Positions 49,475 through 58,121 of a stretch of DNA of 64,000 nucleotides are shown here, in pieces (positions within the stretch are counted from its first letter, which is position 1; the number at the start of each line of letters is the position of its first letter). The position numbers and the translations under genes are program-made. The stretch comes from Bacteroidales bacterium. Its GTDB lineage: Bacteria > Bacteroidota > Bacteroidia > Bacteroidales > Tenuifilaceae. The notes beneath the pieces were generated by a model. The model saw nothing but the letters and a program-made list of their open reading frames with translations. It searched no databases and had not been told where the DNA came from. The DNA lies in assembly GCA_013376985.1 (NCBI GenBank), contig JACABB010000003.1, positions 173,280-237,279 on the forward strand, read 5' to 3'.

Positions 49475-52048
49475 TTAAAATAAAATTGAACTGATTTCAT
49501 CATATTCTATCTCTTCCTTATTAAGTCTACTTTTGAGTTTTCTTATGTTGATTTCAATTAGTTTATCTCCTTCAATTTTCAAACAGTCTTTAAATTTTTT
49601 GAATATATAGTCTGCCGAGTGTCTTGATAGACCGTAATTCTGTAAGGTGATTACGACAGTGTTCTGTGTTCCATACTCTAAAAATGTCGCCCAGTTAACA
49701 CCTGCATTTTCTTCTCCTAATATTTCAACAAGCATTGCATAGTAGTTATTGAAGTATTTTTCAAAAAGAAATCGTAAAACACTTTCAATATCATCAATGA
49801 TGTTCCCAATAAGAACATTTATATGATGTTTACTATTGTCGAATACTTCATATGTAGGTTTCCCGTTCTTATAACCAACCATTAAGGTGCTTCCCTTGCG
49901 GATGTAATAAGCTATTGATTCATTGATGATTTGACTTAATGAAACTCCATTTATCCATTGATTCATAAGGACAGCATAATAGTCAAGTTGATTTTCAGAT
50001 TTAAACCGCTTTTCCTCTGTAGCCCAATGAAACATAATATAGAATTTATGAAGCCATTCCTTACAGACTTCATAAGTAACCCTATTTGGTAATTTGATGG
50101 ATGCTGGATTTTTAACCTGCTTTTTCAAAGCAATAAAAACCTCATTCTGTATTTTGAGTTTGATTGAATTATTTGTATTTAGAACACTTGAAGGAACTTC
50201 AACCTTTCCGTTTTTCTTTTTTGCTAATTCAATAATTGCTTCCTTGTTGTCGGCAATCAGTTTCTTTATAATCTCACTGCTGTAATTAGCTCGCTGAATT
50301 TCAAGTGTGTCAATGCTTATGATATTGGCAATGTATTCCAATATCTCTTTCATTGTTTCAGTTTCACCTTTTATGTCCGGATTTTCATTTAGAATTTGCT
50401 CAATCTTCTTTAGCTTTTTGTCAATGTAGTTTTCAATGGAAGGATTAAGTTTGATTTCTGCATCACCTTCTAACAATTCTTCATGTTTTTTCCAGTCTTT
50501 ATCCGTTTCCTTGAGGCAAATGATATTGCCTGACAATTCATGTTTAAGTCGTCCTGCTCGTCCTGCAAGATTCCAAAAGTCTATTGGCTGAAAAGTATTT
50601 CTTCCGTTCTTGTTATTCAGGATGAAAACATTCTTGGCTGGCAAATTCACACCTTCCAGAAGTGTTGATGTGCAAAACACATAGTTGATTTCTCTTTCCT
50701 TAAAAAGTCCTTCAACTTTATTTCTGATAATCTGTGGCAGGTTGCCAAAGTGATAGCCAATTCCTCTATTAAGAAATTCACCCAAGTAGTAATCCTTATG
50801 TATGTAGGTTCTGATTTGTCGAATAACCTTTTTTACATTTTTGGAAACTTCAATCTGTTTATTCTGATTTTGCTCAAATAACTTTGCGGCTTTATCAACG
50901 GCATCAAATCTTGAACTACAATACACAATATTGCTATCTTCCCTGCCAATTACAGAAAGTAAATCATAAATTGTTTCTGCTTTTGTTACGATTTTGGGTT
51001 CAAACAGATAGTTACCATTATCCAAGTAATGTGTTACTTTCTTTTCAATCAAGTCAATAAAGAACAGATTTTGAGAAACTGGTGTTTCTATTGTTCTGAA
51101 AAACATCTTTTCGTCTTTCTTGAAGAGTTTTAGAAAGACTTCTGGATTTGAAACATTTGGAGAAGAAAAGTATAAATTCAGGTTAGGGTTTCTTCTTAAT
51201 GTCTTAGAAATAGCAGAATACGCAGTTACTGCCCGAGTATCTTTTTCTGCGGCAAGTTTGTGGGCTTCATCTACAAACAAATAAGCAATAGTAGGATTTT
51301 TCTTTTGTGACAAGTAACTCAAAAGCCTTTCAGGTGTTAGCACAAATATGTAATGCTGTTCTGTAGATGGCAATTCTGAAACATTGGAATTGGTTATTAC
51401 GGTGTAATTGTAATGCTCCAATACATCTTTCAGTTCTTTGTTCAGGTCTATGGAAAACTGGTTAATCAAAGCTCTGGTCGGAACCATGATGACAATATTC
51501 TCAGGTGGTTTATTGCCAACTACTTTCCTGATAAACGACTTAATGATGAAAGATTTACCCATTGAGGTAGGGCCTGAAAAGCTAAAATGCTTTGAGCCGC
51601 TTATCTTTTTGTAAAGCTCAAATTGAGAATCGGTAAATATTAAATCATCGGTATCAGGAACAGCTTGAATAAATTCCTTGACCTTCTTTTCAAGTTCTCT
51701 GTCAAATGGTAATTCGGATGAATTGTTTTCATTCTTCAAAAATTCAATTCCGGGAAAGTTTCCCAGTTTAGACAAGACAGAATGAGAGAAAGTCTGATAA
51801 TACGGATTGGCTTTGTAATCCTCGTTAAGTAATGTTATGAGTTGGAATGCTTTGTTTCTCGCTTTAGGATTTTTGGAATTGGAAAGAATATCGGCAAAAC
51901 GTAAAGTATCGTTTAGTTCTTTTTCAGTTAGTTTAATGCTTCTGCCATTTTCCGAAAACAAATTATTAGCCAATAGTTTAGCTGCTTTATTATTTAGGGT
52001 AATAAAGTATTCATCTTGCAAAACATCATTGGCTAAACGTTCTATCAT
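49475..52048 (-). CDS. hamB: Hachiman defence helicase HamB
   Basis: 857 residues, a Ski2-like SF2 helicase. Walker A is SGPTSMGKSFIIK (158-170), motif II LFVDEAHKLAAE (257-268), motif Ia VPTRALINQ (189-197), motif V FCTSTLLEGVNLPAKN near 460, motif VI WNLAGRAGRLKHE near 497. The C-terminal half is helical with no nuclease motif. In Hachiman the helicase holds the HamA nuclease inactive until it meets damaged or phage DNA. Its ATG overlaps the hamA stop (ATGA). The 258 bases after it to the next gene hold only a short GCCCA/TGGGC hairpin (49346-49361). Confidence 0.9.
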   Translation of the reverse strand: MIERLANDVLQDEYFITLNNKAAKLLANNLFSENGRSIKLTEKELNDTLRFADILSNSKNPKARNKAFQLITLLNEDYKANPYYQTFSHSVLSKLGNFPGIEFLKNENNSSELPFDRELEKKVKEFIQAVPDTDDLIFTDSQFELYKKISGSKHFSFSGPTSMGKSFIIKSFIRKVVGNKPPENIVIMVPTRALINQFSIDLNKELKDVLEHYNYTVITNSNVSELPSTEQHYIFVLTPERLLSYLSQKKNPTIAYLFVDEAHKLAAEKDTRAVTAYSAISKTLRRNPNLNLYFSSPNVSNPEVFLKLFKKDEKMFFRTIETPVSQNLFFIDLIEKKVTHYLDNGNYLFEPKIVTKAETIYDLLSVIGREDSNIVYCSSRFDAVDKAAKLFEQNQNKQIEVSKNVKKVIRQIRTYIHKDYYLGEFLNRGIGYHFGNLPQIIRNKVEGLFKEREINYVFCTSTLLEGVNLPAKNVFILNNKNGRNTFQPIDFWNLAGRAGRLKHELSGNIICLKETDKDWKKHEELLEGDAEIKLNPSIENYIDKKLKKIEQILNENPDIKGETETMKEILEYIANIISIDTLEIQRANYSSEIIKKLIADNKEAIIELAKKKNGKVEVPSSVLNTNNSIKLKIQNEVFIALKKQVKNPASIKLPNRVTYEVCKEWLHKFYIMFHWATEEKRFKSENQLDYYAVLMNQWINGVSLSQIINESIAYYIRKGSTLMVGYKNGKPTYEVFDNSKHHINVLIGNIIDDIESVLRFLFEKYFNNYYAMLVEILGEENAGVNWATFLEYGTQNTVVITLQNYGLSRHSADYIFKKFKDCLKIEGDKLIEINIRKLKSRLNKEEIEYDEISSILF

Positions 52049-52956
52049 TCTTCCGCTCGTGTTATTTTCTTGATGATTTCTTTTCGTGTTTCATCCAGTT
52101 TCATGAATGGAAAAACGTAAACGTAAAAAGTGTAGCTGAATAACTTGAATTCCTCAATCTTCTTTTTGATGTGACTCATTTTGCCCTCTACTTCGGCTTT
52201 GATTTGTGACTTGATTAAAGCAAGAAATTTATCGTTGCTCAATCGCTTTTCTTCATTCGTTGGGTTAATCTCAAATCCTGCGAAAATGGCAAAGGCATTG
52301 TTCTTTATAATTGGGTTGGTATCGCTTGCCTTTGGCATGATAACCGATTTCAAGAACTGGTATAAATCTTCATCAAAAGCCTCTTTGCACAATTGCGAAT
52401 TGATTAAGCCAATTTCATCATGGATGTTATTCTTTTTCCTTGTTAAAAAATCGTGAATAGATTTAAAGGCATGGGAAATTGATGTTGTCAAACTTTGTTC
52501 GAGTTTAGATTCTCCAAAAATCAGTTGGTAGTTTTTAGGAGCCAATTCAAGCAGGTGAATACCGTCTGAACCTTTGGCATAATCGTTTGACGAAAGTTTG
52601 ATTTCAAGTTTCGTCAGGATTTTAGGAGCTTTCAAATGCGATTCAAGAAAACAAAACAGAAGCAATTCACCTGCTTCACCATCATTCACTTTTGCATCCC
52701 TGAATTTTGAAGCCGCTTTTTCTACCAGTTCATAATACCGTTGATCTTTTTCAAATTCTTTGATTTCTTTTTTCGACAAGGCAAAAGGAATCATGTAGTT
52801 TCCTAACTGTTTTATCAATTCATCATAACAGAACTGGTTATTCTCAATTTTAAGAATGTGCAGATTTAGTTTTGAATTAGTATCAGGCACGTCACATTCA
52901 ATCTCTTTATAAAAGAGTTCTAAGAATTTTTCGCTTATGCTTGGTTTAAAATCCAT
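52045..52956 (-). CDS. hamA: Hachiman defence nuclease HamA (DUF1837)
   Basis: About 303 residues from ATG 52956; an in-frame TTG six bases earlier is less likely. The DUF1837 core shows NDGEAGELLLFCFLESHLKA, LEIKLSSNDYAKGSDGIHLL and YQLIFGESKLEQSL. The GSDGIH...FGESK residues form a PD-(D/E)xK nuclease site (D, then E-x-K). With the partner helicase it makes up the two-gene Hachiman anti-phage system, in which released HamA degrades DNA without specificity. Upstream is a good promoter. Confidence 0.92.
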   Translation of the reverse strand: MDFKPSISEKFLELFYKEIECDVPDTNSKLNLHILKIENNQFCYDELIKQLGNYMIPFALSKKEIKEFEKDQRYYELVEKAASKFRDAKVNDGEAGELLLFCFLESHLKAPKILTKLEIKLSSNDYAKGSDGIHLLELAPKNYQLIFGESKLEQSLTTSISHAFKSIHDFLTRKKNNIHDEIGLINSQLCKEAFDEDLYQFLKSVIMPKASDTNPIIKNNAFAIFAGFEINPTNEEKRLSNDKFLALIKSQIKAEVEGKMSHIKKKIEEFKLFSYTFYVYVFPFMKLDETRKEIIKKITRAEE

Positions 52957-52975
52957 TTTCAAAGTATGATATTCT

Positions 52976-53010
52976 CAAAAGTAACAAATTAGCATAGGTG
53001 CGTTAGCAAA
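52976..53010 (-). promoter_or_regulatory. Promoter of the Hachiman operon
   Basis: On the minus strand TTTG (53010-53007) and TACTTTTG (52983-52976) are 23 bases apart, the -33/-7 layout of Bacteroidota. The leader to ATG 52956 would be about 13 bases. Confidence 0.6.
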
Positions 53011-53064
53011 ATTGCAGCTCTTTTGCAAATCATTGGTTTGAGCAACTCGATTAGCGCCTGGCTA

Positions 53065-54102
53065 TTATTTTTTATTCATATTATCTCGTACTTTTTCTAT
53101 CACTTCTGTTATGTAATCAGGATAAACTCCATCTAAATATTCAAGAATCAAAGGATTTCCAGTAAAAAAATGACTTGTGTATTTTATCAATGTTTCAACA
53201 TCGACAACTCCGTTCATTTTAAACAATTTTTTAGAATTTGATTTAATCTGATGAGCATGTTTGTAATTATAGTTAAAATCTGAATCACGTCTTTGAAAAT
53301 ATTCGCTTTCATTATATAAATGCACTGCCCCATCAAAATGTCTAAAAGACTTTTTATTTAAATCAAATTCTGCATGAATGTATCTCGCTGGAAAATAATC
53401 TATACCATTAATATTTATCGTTTCTTCTTCTGTCTTAAATTCTTCGGCTTGAAATGATTTTATCCCATTCTTTGTTTCCCATAATGTATCCAGCGAATAA
53501 GCATTTTTAAAAAAGAAGGAAATAATATGTTTGTCTAAATCAAGTGGTGGTCGAAGTTTTGAAACATTATCTGGTATCTCTTGAATATCTTTAGTGAATT
53601 GAGCTCCATACCACGTATCTAATTCCATATACATAGAATCATCAACATTTATTCTAACTCGGTCGAAATCAATTGCTAAATACAAATCCATTTCAGGATT
53701 ATTTAAGCTCCAAAACAAGTCTATAAATTTTGGAGCATAATTTGAATTTTCATAAAATCCTCTCCTAAAATATGGATGAGCCATAACCATATAATCTGCT
53801 GCATAATAATATCCGCTAACAAATCCCTTTTTAGTATATTGATTATTCAATAAATCACATTTAACCAATTCTTCTTTGTCATTCTCTATTTTGGGATTCA
53901 AATAAGATAAAATATTAGGATATGATGCAATGATTCCAATTGTCTGCACATAACTAAAATTTTTATCTGTTAATTGTAGTCCTTTTGAGGCACACAACTT
54001 TTTAAAATGCTCAATCTTATCAGCATTCTCAGATAGCTCATTTTGTTCCTCCTCAATCATACTTTGAAGATATTTTTGCATTCTTTCTTCCATTGAGTCC
54101 AT
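53065..54102 (-). CDS. Hypothetical protein at the right end of the element
   Basis: 345 residues, soluble. A charged helical N-terminus (MEERMQKYLQSMIEEEQNEL) leads to a mixed domain rich in Tyr, Phe and Asp: GYYYAADYMVMAHPYFRRGF, LYLAIDFDRVRINVDDSMYM, YFPARYIHAEFDLNKKSFRH. I recognise no family or catalytic site, though the IDFDRVRINVDD segment is conserved-looking. It reads the same way as hamA but about 100 bases separate them, with the hamA promoter in between, so it is probably its own unit. It may be another defence gene. Confidence 0.65.
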   Translation of the reverse strand: MDSMEERMQKYLQSMIEEEQNELSENADKIEHFKKLCASKGLQLTDKNFSYVQTIGIIASYPNILSYLNPKIENDKEELVKCDLLNNQYTKKGFVSGYYYAADYMVMAHPYFRRGFYENSNYAPKFIDLFWSLNNPEMDLYLAIDFDRVRINVDDSMYMELDTWYGAQFTKDIQEIPDNVSKLRPPLDLDKHIISFFFKNAYSLDTLWETKNGIKSFQAEEFKTEEETININGIDYFPARYIHAEFDLNKKSFRHFDGAVHLYNESEYFQRRDSDFNYNYKHAHQIKSNSKKLFKMNGVVDVETLIKYTSHFFTGNPLILEYLDGVYPDYITEVIEKVRDNMNKK

Positions 54103-54606
54103 TTATCGCAGTGTGTGTCGTTTTTTTAGCTTGGCGCTAACATGTCAATTACACCAATTGTCGTTATCATTATTATAGCATAACTGTTTTTCTCTTGTAA
54201 CTTGTTGATTTATCGAATATATTAATAATTCTGTAATATTTTGGTTTCCCCTCTTAAAACGATAAGTAATGATTAAAAGTAAAGTTATTTTAACTATTAT
54301 CAAAAAACTGTCGGATATCTACAAAACGAATAAACATTTACTTCTCTTACTATGAGAAACACAATCATCCGTCTGGGTAGCATCGCAAAAGCCGGTTCCC
54401 ATATATCTTAACCCGGCTTATCAAACACCAAAAGTATACAATTTGCGAATTTTTGCTTATATTTGTCCCGAAATCGTTCTTTTTATACTGAAATTTGAGA
54501 AAGTATTGAATGGTTAGTCCATCAATTGACCTATTCGGTTACCTAAATAAATTTCGGTTTTGTAAGCATCAGGAAAATAAGTTTTTACAGCATAGGGGTA
54601 TCGTCT
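54103..54606. other. Non-coding right end of the element
   Basis: About 500 bases without a convincing gene. It holds an AAGCCGG...CCGGCTT hairpin (54389-54419) that could end leftward transcription (four T on that strand), and the CTATTCGGTTACC box at 54531. Otherwise AT-rich sequence with nothing I recognise. Confidence 0.6.
54531..54543 (+). repeat. CTATTCGGnnACC box near the right end
   Basis: CTATTCGGTTACC matches the two inverted boxes at 2937-2949 and 2970-2982 in every fixed position. It lies 67 bases inside the proposed right att core. A possible arm-type integrase site. Confidence 0.45.
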
Positions 54607-54618
54607 TCTCACCCCGAC
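54607..54618 (+). repeat. Candidate attR core (tRNA-Pro 3' end remnant)
   Basis: TCTCACCCCGAC repeats the end of tRNA-Pro (TCTCACcacCCCGAC) apart from three bases; CACCCCGAC is exact. It is followed by a hairpin terminator, as the real tRNA 3' end would be before insertion. Confidence 0.5.
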
Positions 54619-54625
54619 CAAACTT

Positions 54626-54655
54626 AAAGGGAGTATTCGGTTGATTACTCCTTTT
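54626..54655 (+). terminator. Probable original terminator of tRNA-Pro
   Basis: AAAGGGAGTA and TACTCCTTTT pair around a ten-base loop, ending in TTTT. It stands eight bases after the attR core without a gene of its own in front, which is best explained by insertion having separated it from the tRNA. Confidence 0.6.
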
Positions 54656-54753
54656 ATATGTTATACTAGATTTCTCTAGCTTCGCTTTATTGCTCTAAAT
54701 AAGTAAGACTATAAAATCCGGAACGATATTACAATGTCTTCATTCGAAATAGA

Positions 54754-54999
54754 TTATAATCCTTGAGCCTTCATTTTTTCAATAATCTCATCAGCCGTCA
54801 AATGCGTATTCGGTAAGATATTTGGGGGGCAAACTCCCATAATTCTGGCAACTTGATAGCGCTTGCACTTACTTTTACCTTCACTTCCGCTCTCACAAAA
54901 TAATTTCTTGTAAGTTTGGGTTAATATCTCATTTGACTGCAAAATGCCTGAATAGATTGGGCATTTTTCAGTTTTTTCACAATTATTACTATCTACCAT
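54754..54999 (-). CDS. Small Cys-rich hypothetical protein
   Basis: 81 residues with six Cys: CEKTEKCPIYSG at the start, LFCESGSEGKSKCKRYQVAR in the middle, GVCPPNILPN near the end. The spacing suggests a metal site or an iron-sulfur-like fold. Similar short proteins with a KCKRYQVAR segment are, as far as I recall, conserved in Bacteroidota without known function. It lies outside the proposed element and looks like core genome. Confidence 0.75.
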   Translation of the reverse strand: MVDSNNCEKTEKCPIYSGILQSNEILTQTYKKLFCESGSEGKSKCKRYQVARIMGVCPPNILPNTHLTADEIIEKMKAQGL

Positions 55000-55637
55000 A
55001 TTGCTTATTATTTAATGGTACAACATCTTAGATTTTATCCTGATTCTACATGCGTTAAAAACCTAATTCAACATATTTATCTTTAAAAAGACATTTATAC
55101 AAACATTCAAAACAATAATTTTATTTTGATTAATAAATCTATTTTATTGCAAATATTTATTTCAATGTTACAAATATTATAACATATAAAACAATTAGCA
55201 CAATAAATACCCCAAATTTATACAATATTTATTGTATATAATGATAGGATGATTTTCTTTTAATATGCGAGGAAGTATATTTTATATTACATAAATAACT
55301 ACTAAAGATCAATAAAGGCGATATTACAACATCTTGATTTCTAAAATACTCCGGAAAGACTATTTTGTCTTATTGATATTTCTGAAACTCGAAGAATTAA
55401 TTGAAAGAACCAATCTATTTTTTTGTAATTAAAACGGTTGTTTGACTATATGATAAAAATAAATTTGCACAAACAATATACGGTTGTTTTTCAGCGTATT
55501 ATCTCTCAGGATCGATAATTATTCAGCGAATAATTTTGCAGGAGCACTTAGCAACGGCTATTTTATGCCGAACGCAGTGATAATTCCTTTTTGATTGCAG
55601 CCATAGTCGAACTTACCAGGGTGAATTACAATCTAGG
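55000..55637. other. Long AT-rich intergenic region
   Basis: About 640 bases very rich in A and T with no open frame of note, no RNA gene I can recognise and no strong hairpin. It may contain decayed sequence left from earlier insertions near this site. Confidence 0.6.
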
Positions 55638-55865
55638 CTAGATCTTCAGTTTTTCTATTTCTTTTTTTGTTAAGCCACCGTCCATGCTAATCAACACCAC
55701 GTACCTAACGTTGTTGTTCTGTGAAAGGCTCATTACCCAGAAGTACTCCTTATCATCGATTTTATCCTCACACAGGAGTATCTCCTTCATTATTTTGAAT
55801 GCATCATCGAGGTTTTGGATCCGTATACGCTGCTTGCGGGTAAACTTTATGGTCATGGATTGCAT
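55638..55865 (-). CDS. Truncated RadC-like protein without its metal site
   Basis: About 75 residues from ATG 55865. The part RIQNLDDAFKIMKEILLCED, then EYFWVMSLSQNNNVRYVVLI, then SMDGGLT follows the first half of the RadC/JAB fold ('e-x-f-x-v-l-x-L-n-x-n-x-x-i... v-s-x-G'). The HxHPSG half is missing and the frame stops at a Lys-rich helix. Probably a remnant of a mobile-element RadC gene, or a small derivative with a new role. It lies just outside the element. Confidence 0.6.
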   Translation of the reverse strand: MQSMTIKFTRKQRIRIQNLDDAFKIMKEILLCEDKIDDKEYFWVMSLSQNNNVRYVVLISMDGGLTKKEIEKLKI

Positions 55866-56123
55866 TTTGTTCCGTGGAAACAAATGCAGGTTTTTTTTGG
55901 ATTAGGAGGAGGGGTGTTATTTTTAGTTGAGTAATTGGTATGGTTAGGTGATGGCTGTTTAATTATGAAAATCTCTTTTATTTATCAAGCATTGGAAACC
56001 TCAAATAATTTAATCCAAATTCAGGCTAAGGTTTTGATATTTTATTAACCTTTTACGTTTCAGTTTTGCTAATCAACAAAAAAATGCCCCTATCTTTATA
56101 GCAGATTAGTAAAAGGTAAAAGT

Positions 56124-56834
56124 ATGGCTCTTGATACGATTATAGAATTCGCTAATGCCTCGTTATACCAAGAGGGGCAGCTTATACTCTCAGAGGTAAA
56201 TTTTACAGTTGAGAAGGGGGAGTTTGTCTATTTAATAGGCAAAGTAGGAAGCGGGAAAACTAGCATAATTAAAACAATTACCGCTGAGATCGAGCTTAAG
56301 GAGGGTGAGGTTCGTGTATCGGAGTTTGAACTTCGGAAAGTGAAACGCAAACAGATCCCTTACCTACGAAGGAAAATCGGTACGGTTTTTCAGGATTTTC
56401 AGCTGCTAACGGATCGTTCGGTGCATGATAATCTTCTTTTTGTGCTTCGTGCTACGGGGTGGAAGAATAAAGCCGAGATTGAGCAGCGTATTAAGGATGT
56501 TCTTGAGAAGGTTGGTTTACAAAATAAGGAGCATAAGATGCCGCATCAGCTATCGGGTGGCGAGCAGCAAAGGGTAGTAATAGCCAGAGCATTGCTCAAC
56601 GATCCTGAGATTATACTTGCCGATGAGCCTACTGGCAACCTTGATCCTGAAACCTCTGAAGAGATTATGCGTTTGCTTCACGATATCCCTGCAACAGGAA
56701 GAGCTGTAATAATGGCAACGCATAATTACGCTTTGCTAAAAAAATTTCCAGCAAGAACGCTTAAGTGCGAAAAGGGGAGTGTATCTGAGTCGGAGCAAAT
56801 GTCGGAAATAGATTTTGAGAGTTTGATGGAGTAA
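56124..56834 (+). CDS. ftsE: FtsE-like ABC transporter ATPase
   Basis: 236 residues: Walker A LIGKVGSGKTSIIK (about 36-49), Q-loop VFQDFQLLTDRSVHDNL, signature LSGGEQQRVVIARALL (about 141-156), Walker B EIILADEPTGNLDP, switch His MATHNYALL. The match to FtsE, the ATPase of the FtsEX complex that regulates cell-wall hydrolysis at division, is better than to LolD because of the short length and TDRSVHDNL. No ftsX gene follows here, which is common in this phylum where the genes are apart. A CCGCC/GGCGG hairpin at 56838-56850 follows the stop. Confidence 0.85.
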   Translation: MALDTIIEFANASLYQEGQLILSEVNFTVEKGEFVYLIGKVGSGKTSIIKTITAEIELKEGEVRVSEFELRKVKRKQIPYLRRKIGTVFQDFQLLTDRSVHDNLLFVLRATGWKNKAEIEQRIKDVLEKVGLQNKEHKMPHQLSGGEQQRVVIARALLNDPEIILADEPTGNLDPETSEEIMRLLHDIPATGRAVIMATHNYALLKKFPARTLKCEKGSVSESEQMSEIDFESLME

Positions 56835-57017
56835 ACGCCGCCTTCGGCGGTTGCTACGCAATTTAAAGTTCACGCAAAGACAGCAAAGAAAAGATATTTC
56901 AAAAATAGTTTTTAAGTCATTTTTCTTTGTGTTTAACTTCGTTGAGGGTTTTGCCGTTCTCCGTGTTCTTACTACTTATTTCTCAGCGTTAATATCGTCT
57001 TGTCGTTTAAACAGGTT

Positions 57018-58121
57018 CTAAATAAAAGCGCAATCGCCATCCCCATCGTTAAAGGTTTTGAATTTACCCGTTAACACACTTACTATCTCTTTTGTTGCAA
57101 AGTATATTTGGGTGCGGTTCCTAGAAAAAAGGCGGAATAAAAATTTTTGTTTAATTGCTTTTACAAGATCCGATTGGTAGATGGTAACCATCGAGGCTTT
57201 ATACTTAAAGGCATGTAGCATTATGACTTTTGCAATCAGATTAGAATCCTCATTTTTGAATGAGCAGTAGGGAACTGTTAGTTTATTGTCAGTTAATGTA
57301 AATAGTAAAAATCCTACCAATGAATCGCTCTTATATACTTTAACAATTGATTGGCTAAACCGTTGAGGGTTGGAAGAGAAGTAATATTTCCTACCAATCC
57401 TGTCGCCTAGGGGTGATGATACCAACCAAGGAAAACGCAATATCCATTGTAGTTCAACCCTAGATCTTCGTGTTGGTGTGGTGCTACAAATCTGCTCAAA
57501 CATCTCCGAAATCTCATTATCGGGTCTTTTCAGATACTCAAATTCAACCTCTTTGTCTAATCGGATTGTTTTTCCATATAGGGGTATCGGATTAAAAAAA
57601 CGCAAGAAGGTATCTGCTATTTTTAAAATCCAACTGTTGCTTTTAAAGAAAGGCAATCTGTTTGGAATTAAACTAAAAAGGCAGGGTCTTAGGTAAAAAC
57701 GACATCCCTTTTTAGTTAGTAATTTTTCAAATTTATCGGATTTATCATATACAAATTTCGATTCTAGGGCATAGTTAGTATACATTAACTTAGAATTCCA
57801 ATCCTTAAGCGCTTCATCAAGCAAAAGTGTAGCTATGCCTTGTCTACGATAATCGCAATGAACCCAATTACCACTGAGCCAAGCGACTTTCATTTCTTTG
57901 CCATCAACAAAAACTAAATCGGGCATTACAGTACGATACCCTATTAAAATATCATCTTTATATGCTAGATAAAGAACCGTATCGTTTGGGTTTGCCCTAG
58001 GGTTAACCGAATAGGACATTGCCCTTAACCGGCTGATAGGGATATGCTCCCTTTCAGAAAGTTGAGGATCTTGGGAGTAAAGCTGTATATCGTTGGTATT
58101 TATTCTATAAATTTTTATCAT
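57018..58121 (-). CDS. GNAT-family acyltransferase
   Basis: 367 residues from ATG 58121; the in-frame TTG twelve codons earlier lies inside the preceding gene. The N-terminal GNAT core has AYKDDILIGYRTVMPD, WLSGNWVHCDYRRQGIATLL (acetyl-CoA-binding R-x-x-G-x-A) and LEALKDWN-like helix. The C-terminal half is a second, degenerate GNAT-like domain (SDSLVGFLLFTLTDNKLT). Last gene of a four-gene cluster with two deacetylases and another acyltransferase, so the substrate is probably an envelope glycan. Confidence 0.75.
   Translation of the reverse strand: MIKIYRINTNDIQLYSQDPQLSEREHIPISRLRAMSYSVNPRANPNDTVLYLAYKDDILIGYRTVMPDLVFVDGKEMKVAWLSGNWVHCDYRRQGIATLLLDEALKDWNSKLMYTNYALESKFVYDKSDKFEKLLTKKGCRFYLRPCLFSLIPNRLPFFKSNSWILKIADTFLRFFNPIPLYGKTIRLDKEVEFEYLKRPDNEISEMFEQICSTTPTRRSRVELQWILRFPWLVSSPLGDRIGRKYYFSSNPQRFSQSIVKVYKSDSLVGFLLFTLTDNKLTVPYCSFKNEDSNLIAKVIMLHAFKYKASMVTIYQSDLVKAIKQKFLFRLFSRNRTQIYFATKEIVSVLTGKFKTFNDGDGDCAFI

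Noticed and set aside
2831-54606. Search for conjugation genes (relaxase, VirD4/TraG coupling protein, Tra proteins) and for tailed-phage genes (terminase, portal, tail)
   Set aside because: None seen in any frame by motif reading. The RadC-RecA ATPase is RadA-like rather than FtsK/HerA- or terminase-like, so a packaging motor is not identified.
56870-56960. ACGCAAAGACAGCAAAG-like sequence with a loose inverted partner after ftsE
   Set aside because: It resembles a common dispersed intergenic sequence of Bacteroidota, but I cannot delimit ends or show repeats within this window.
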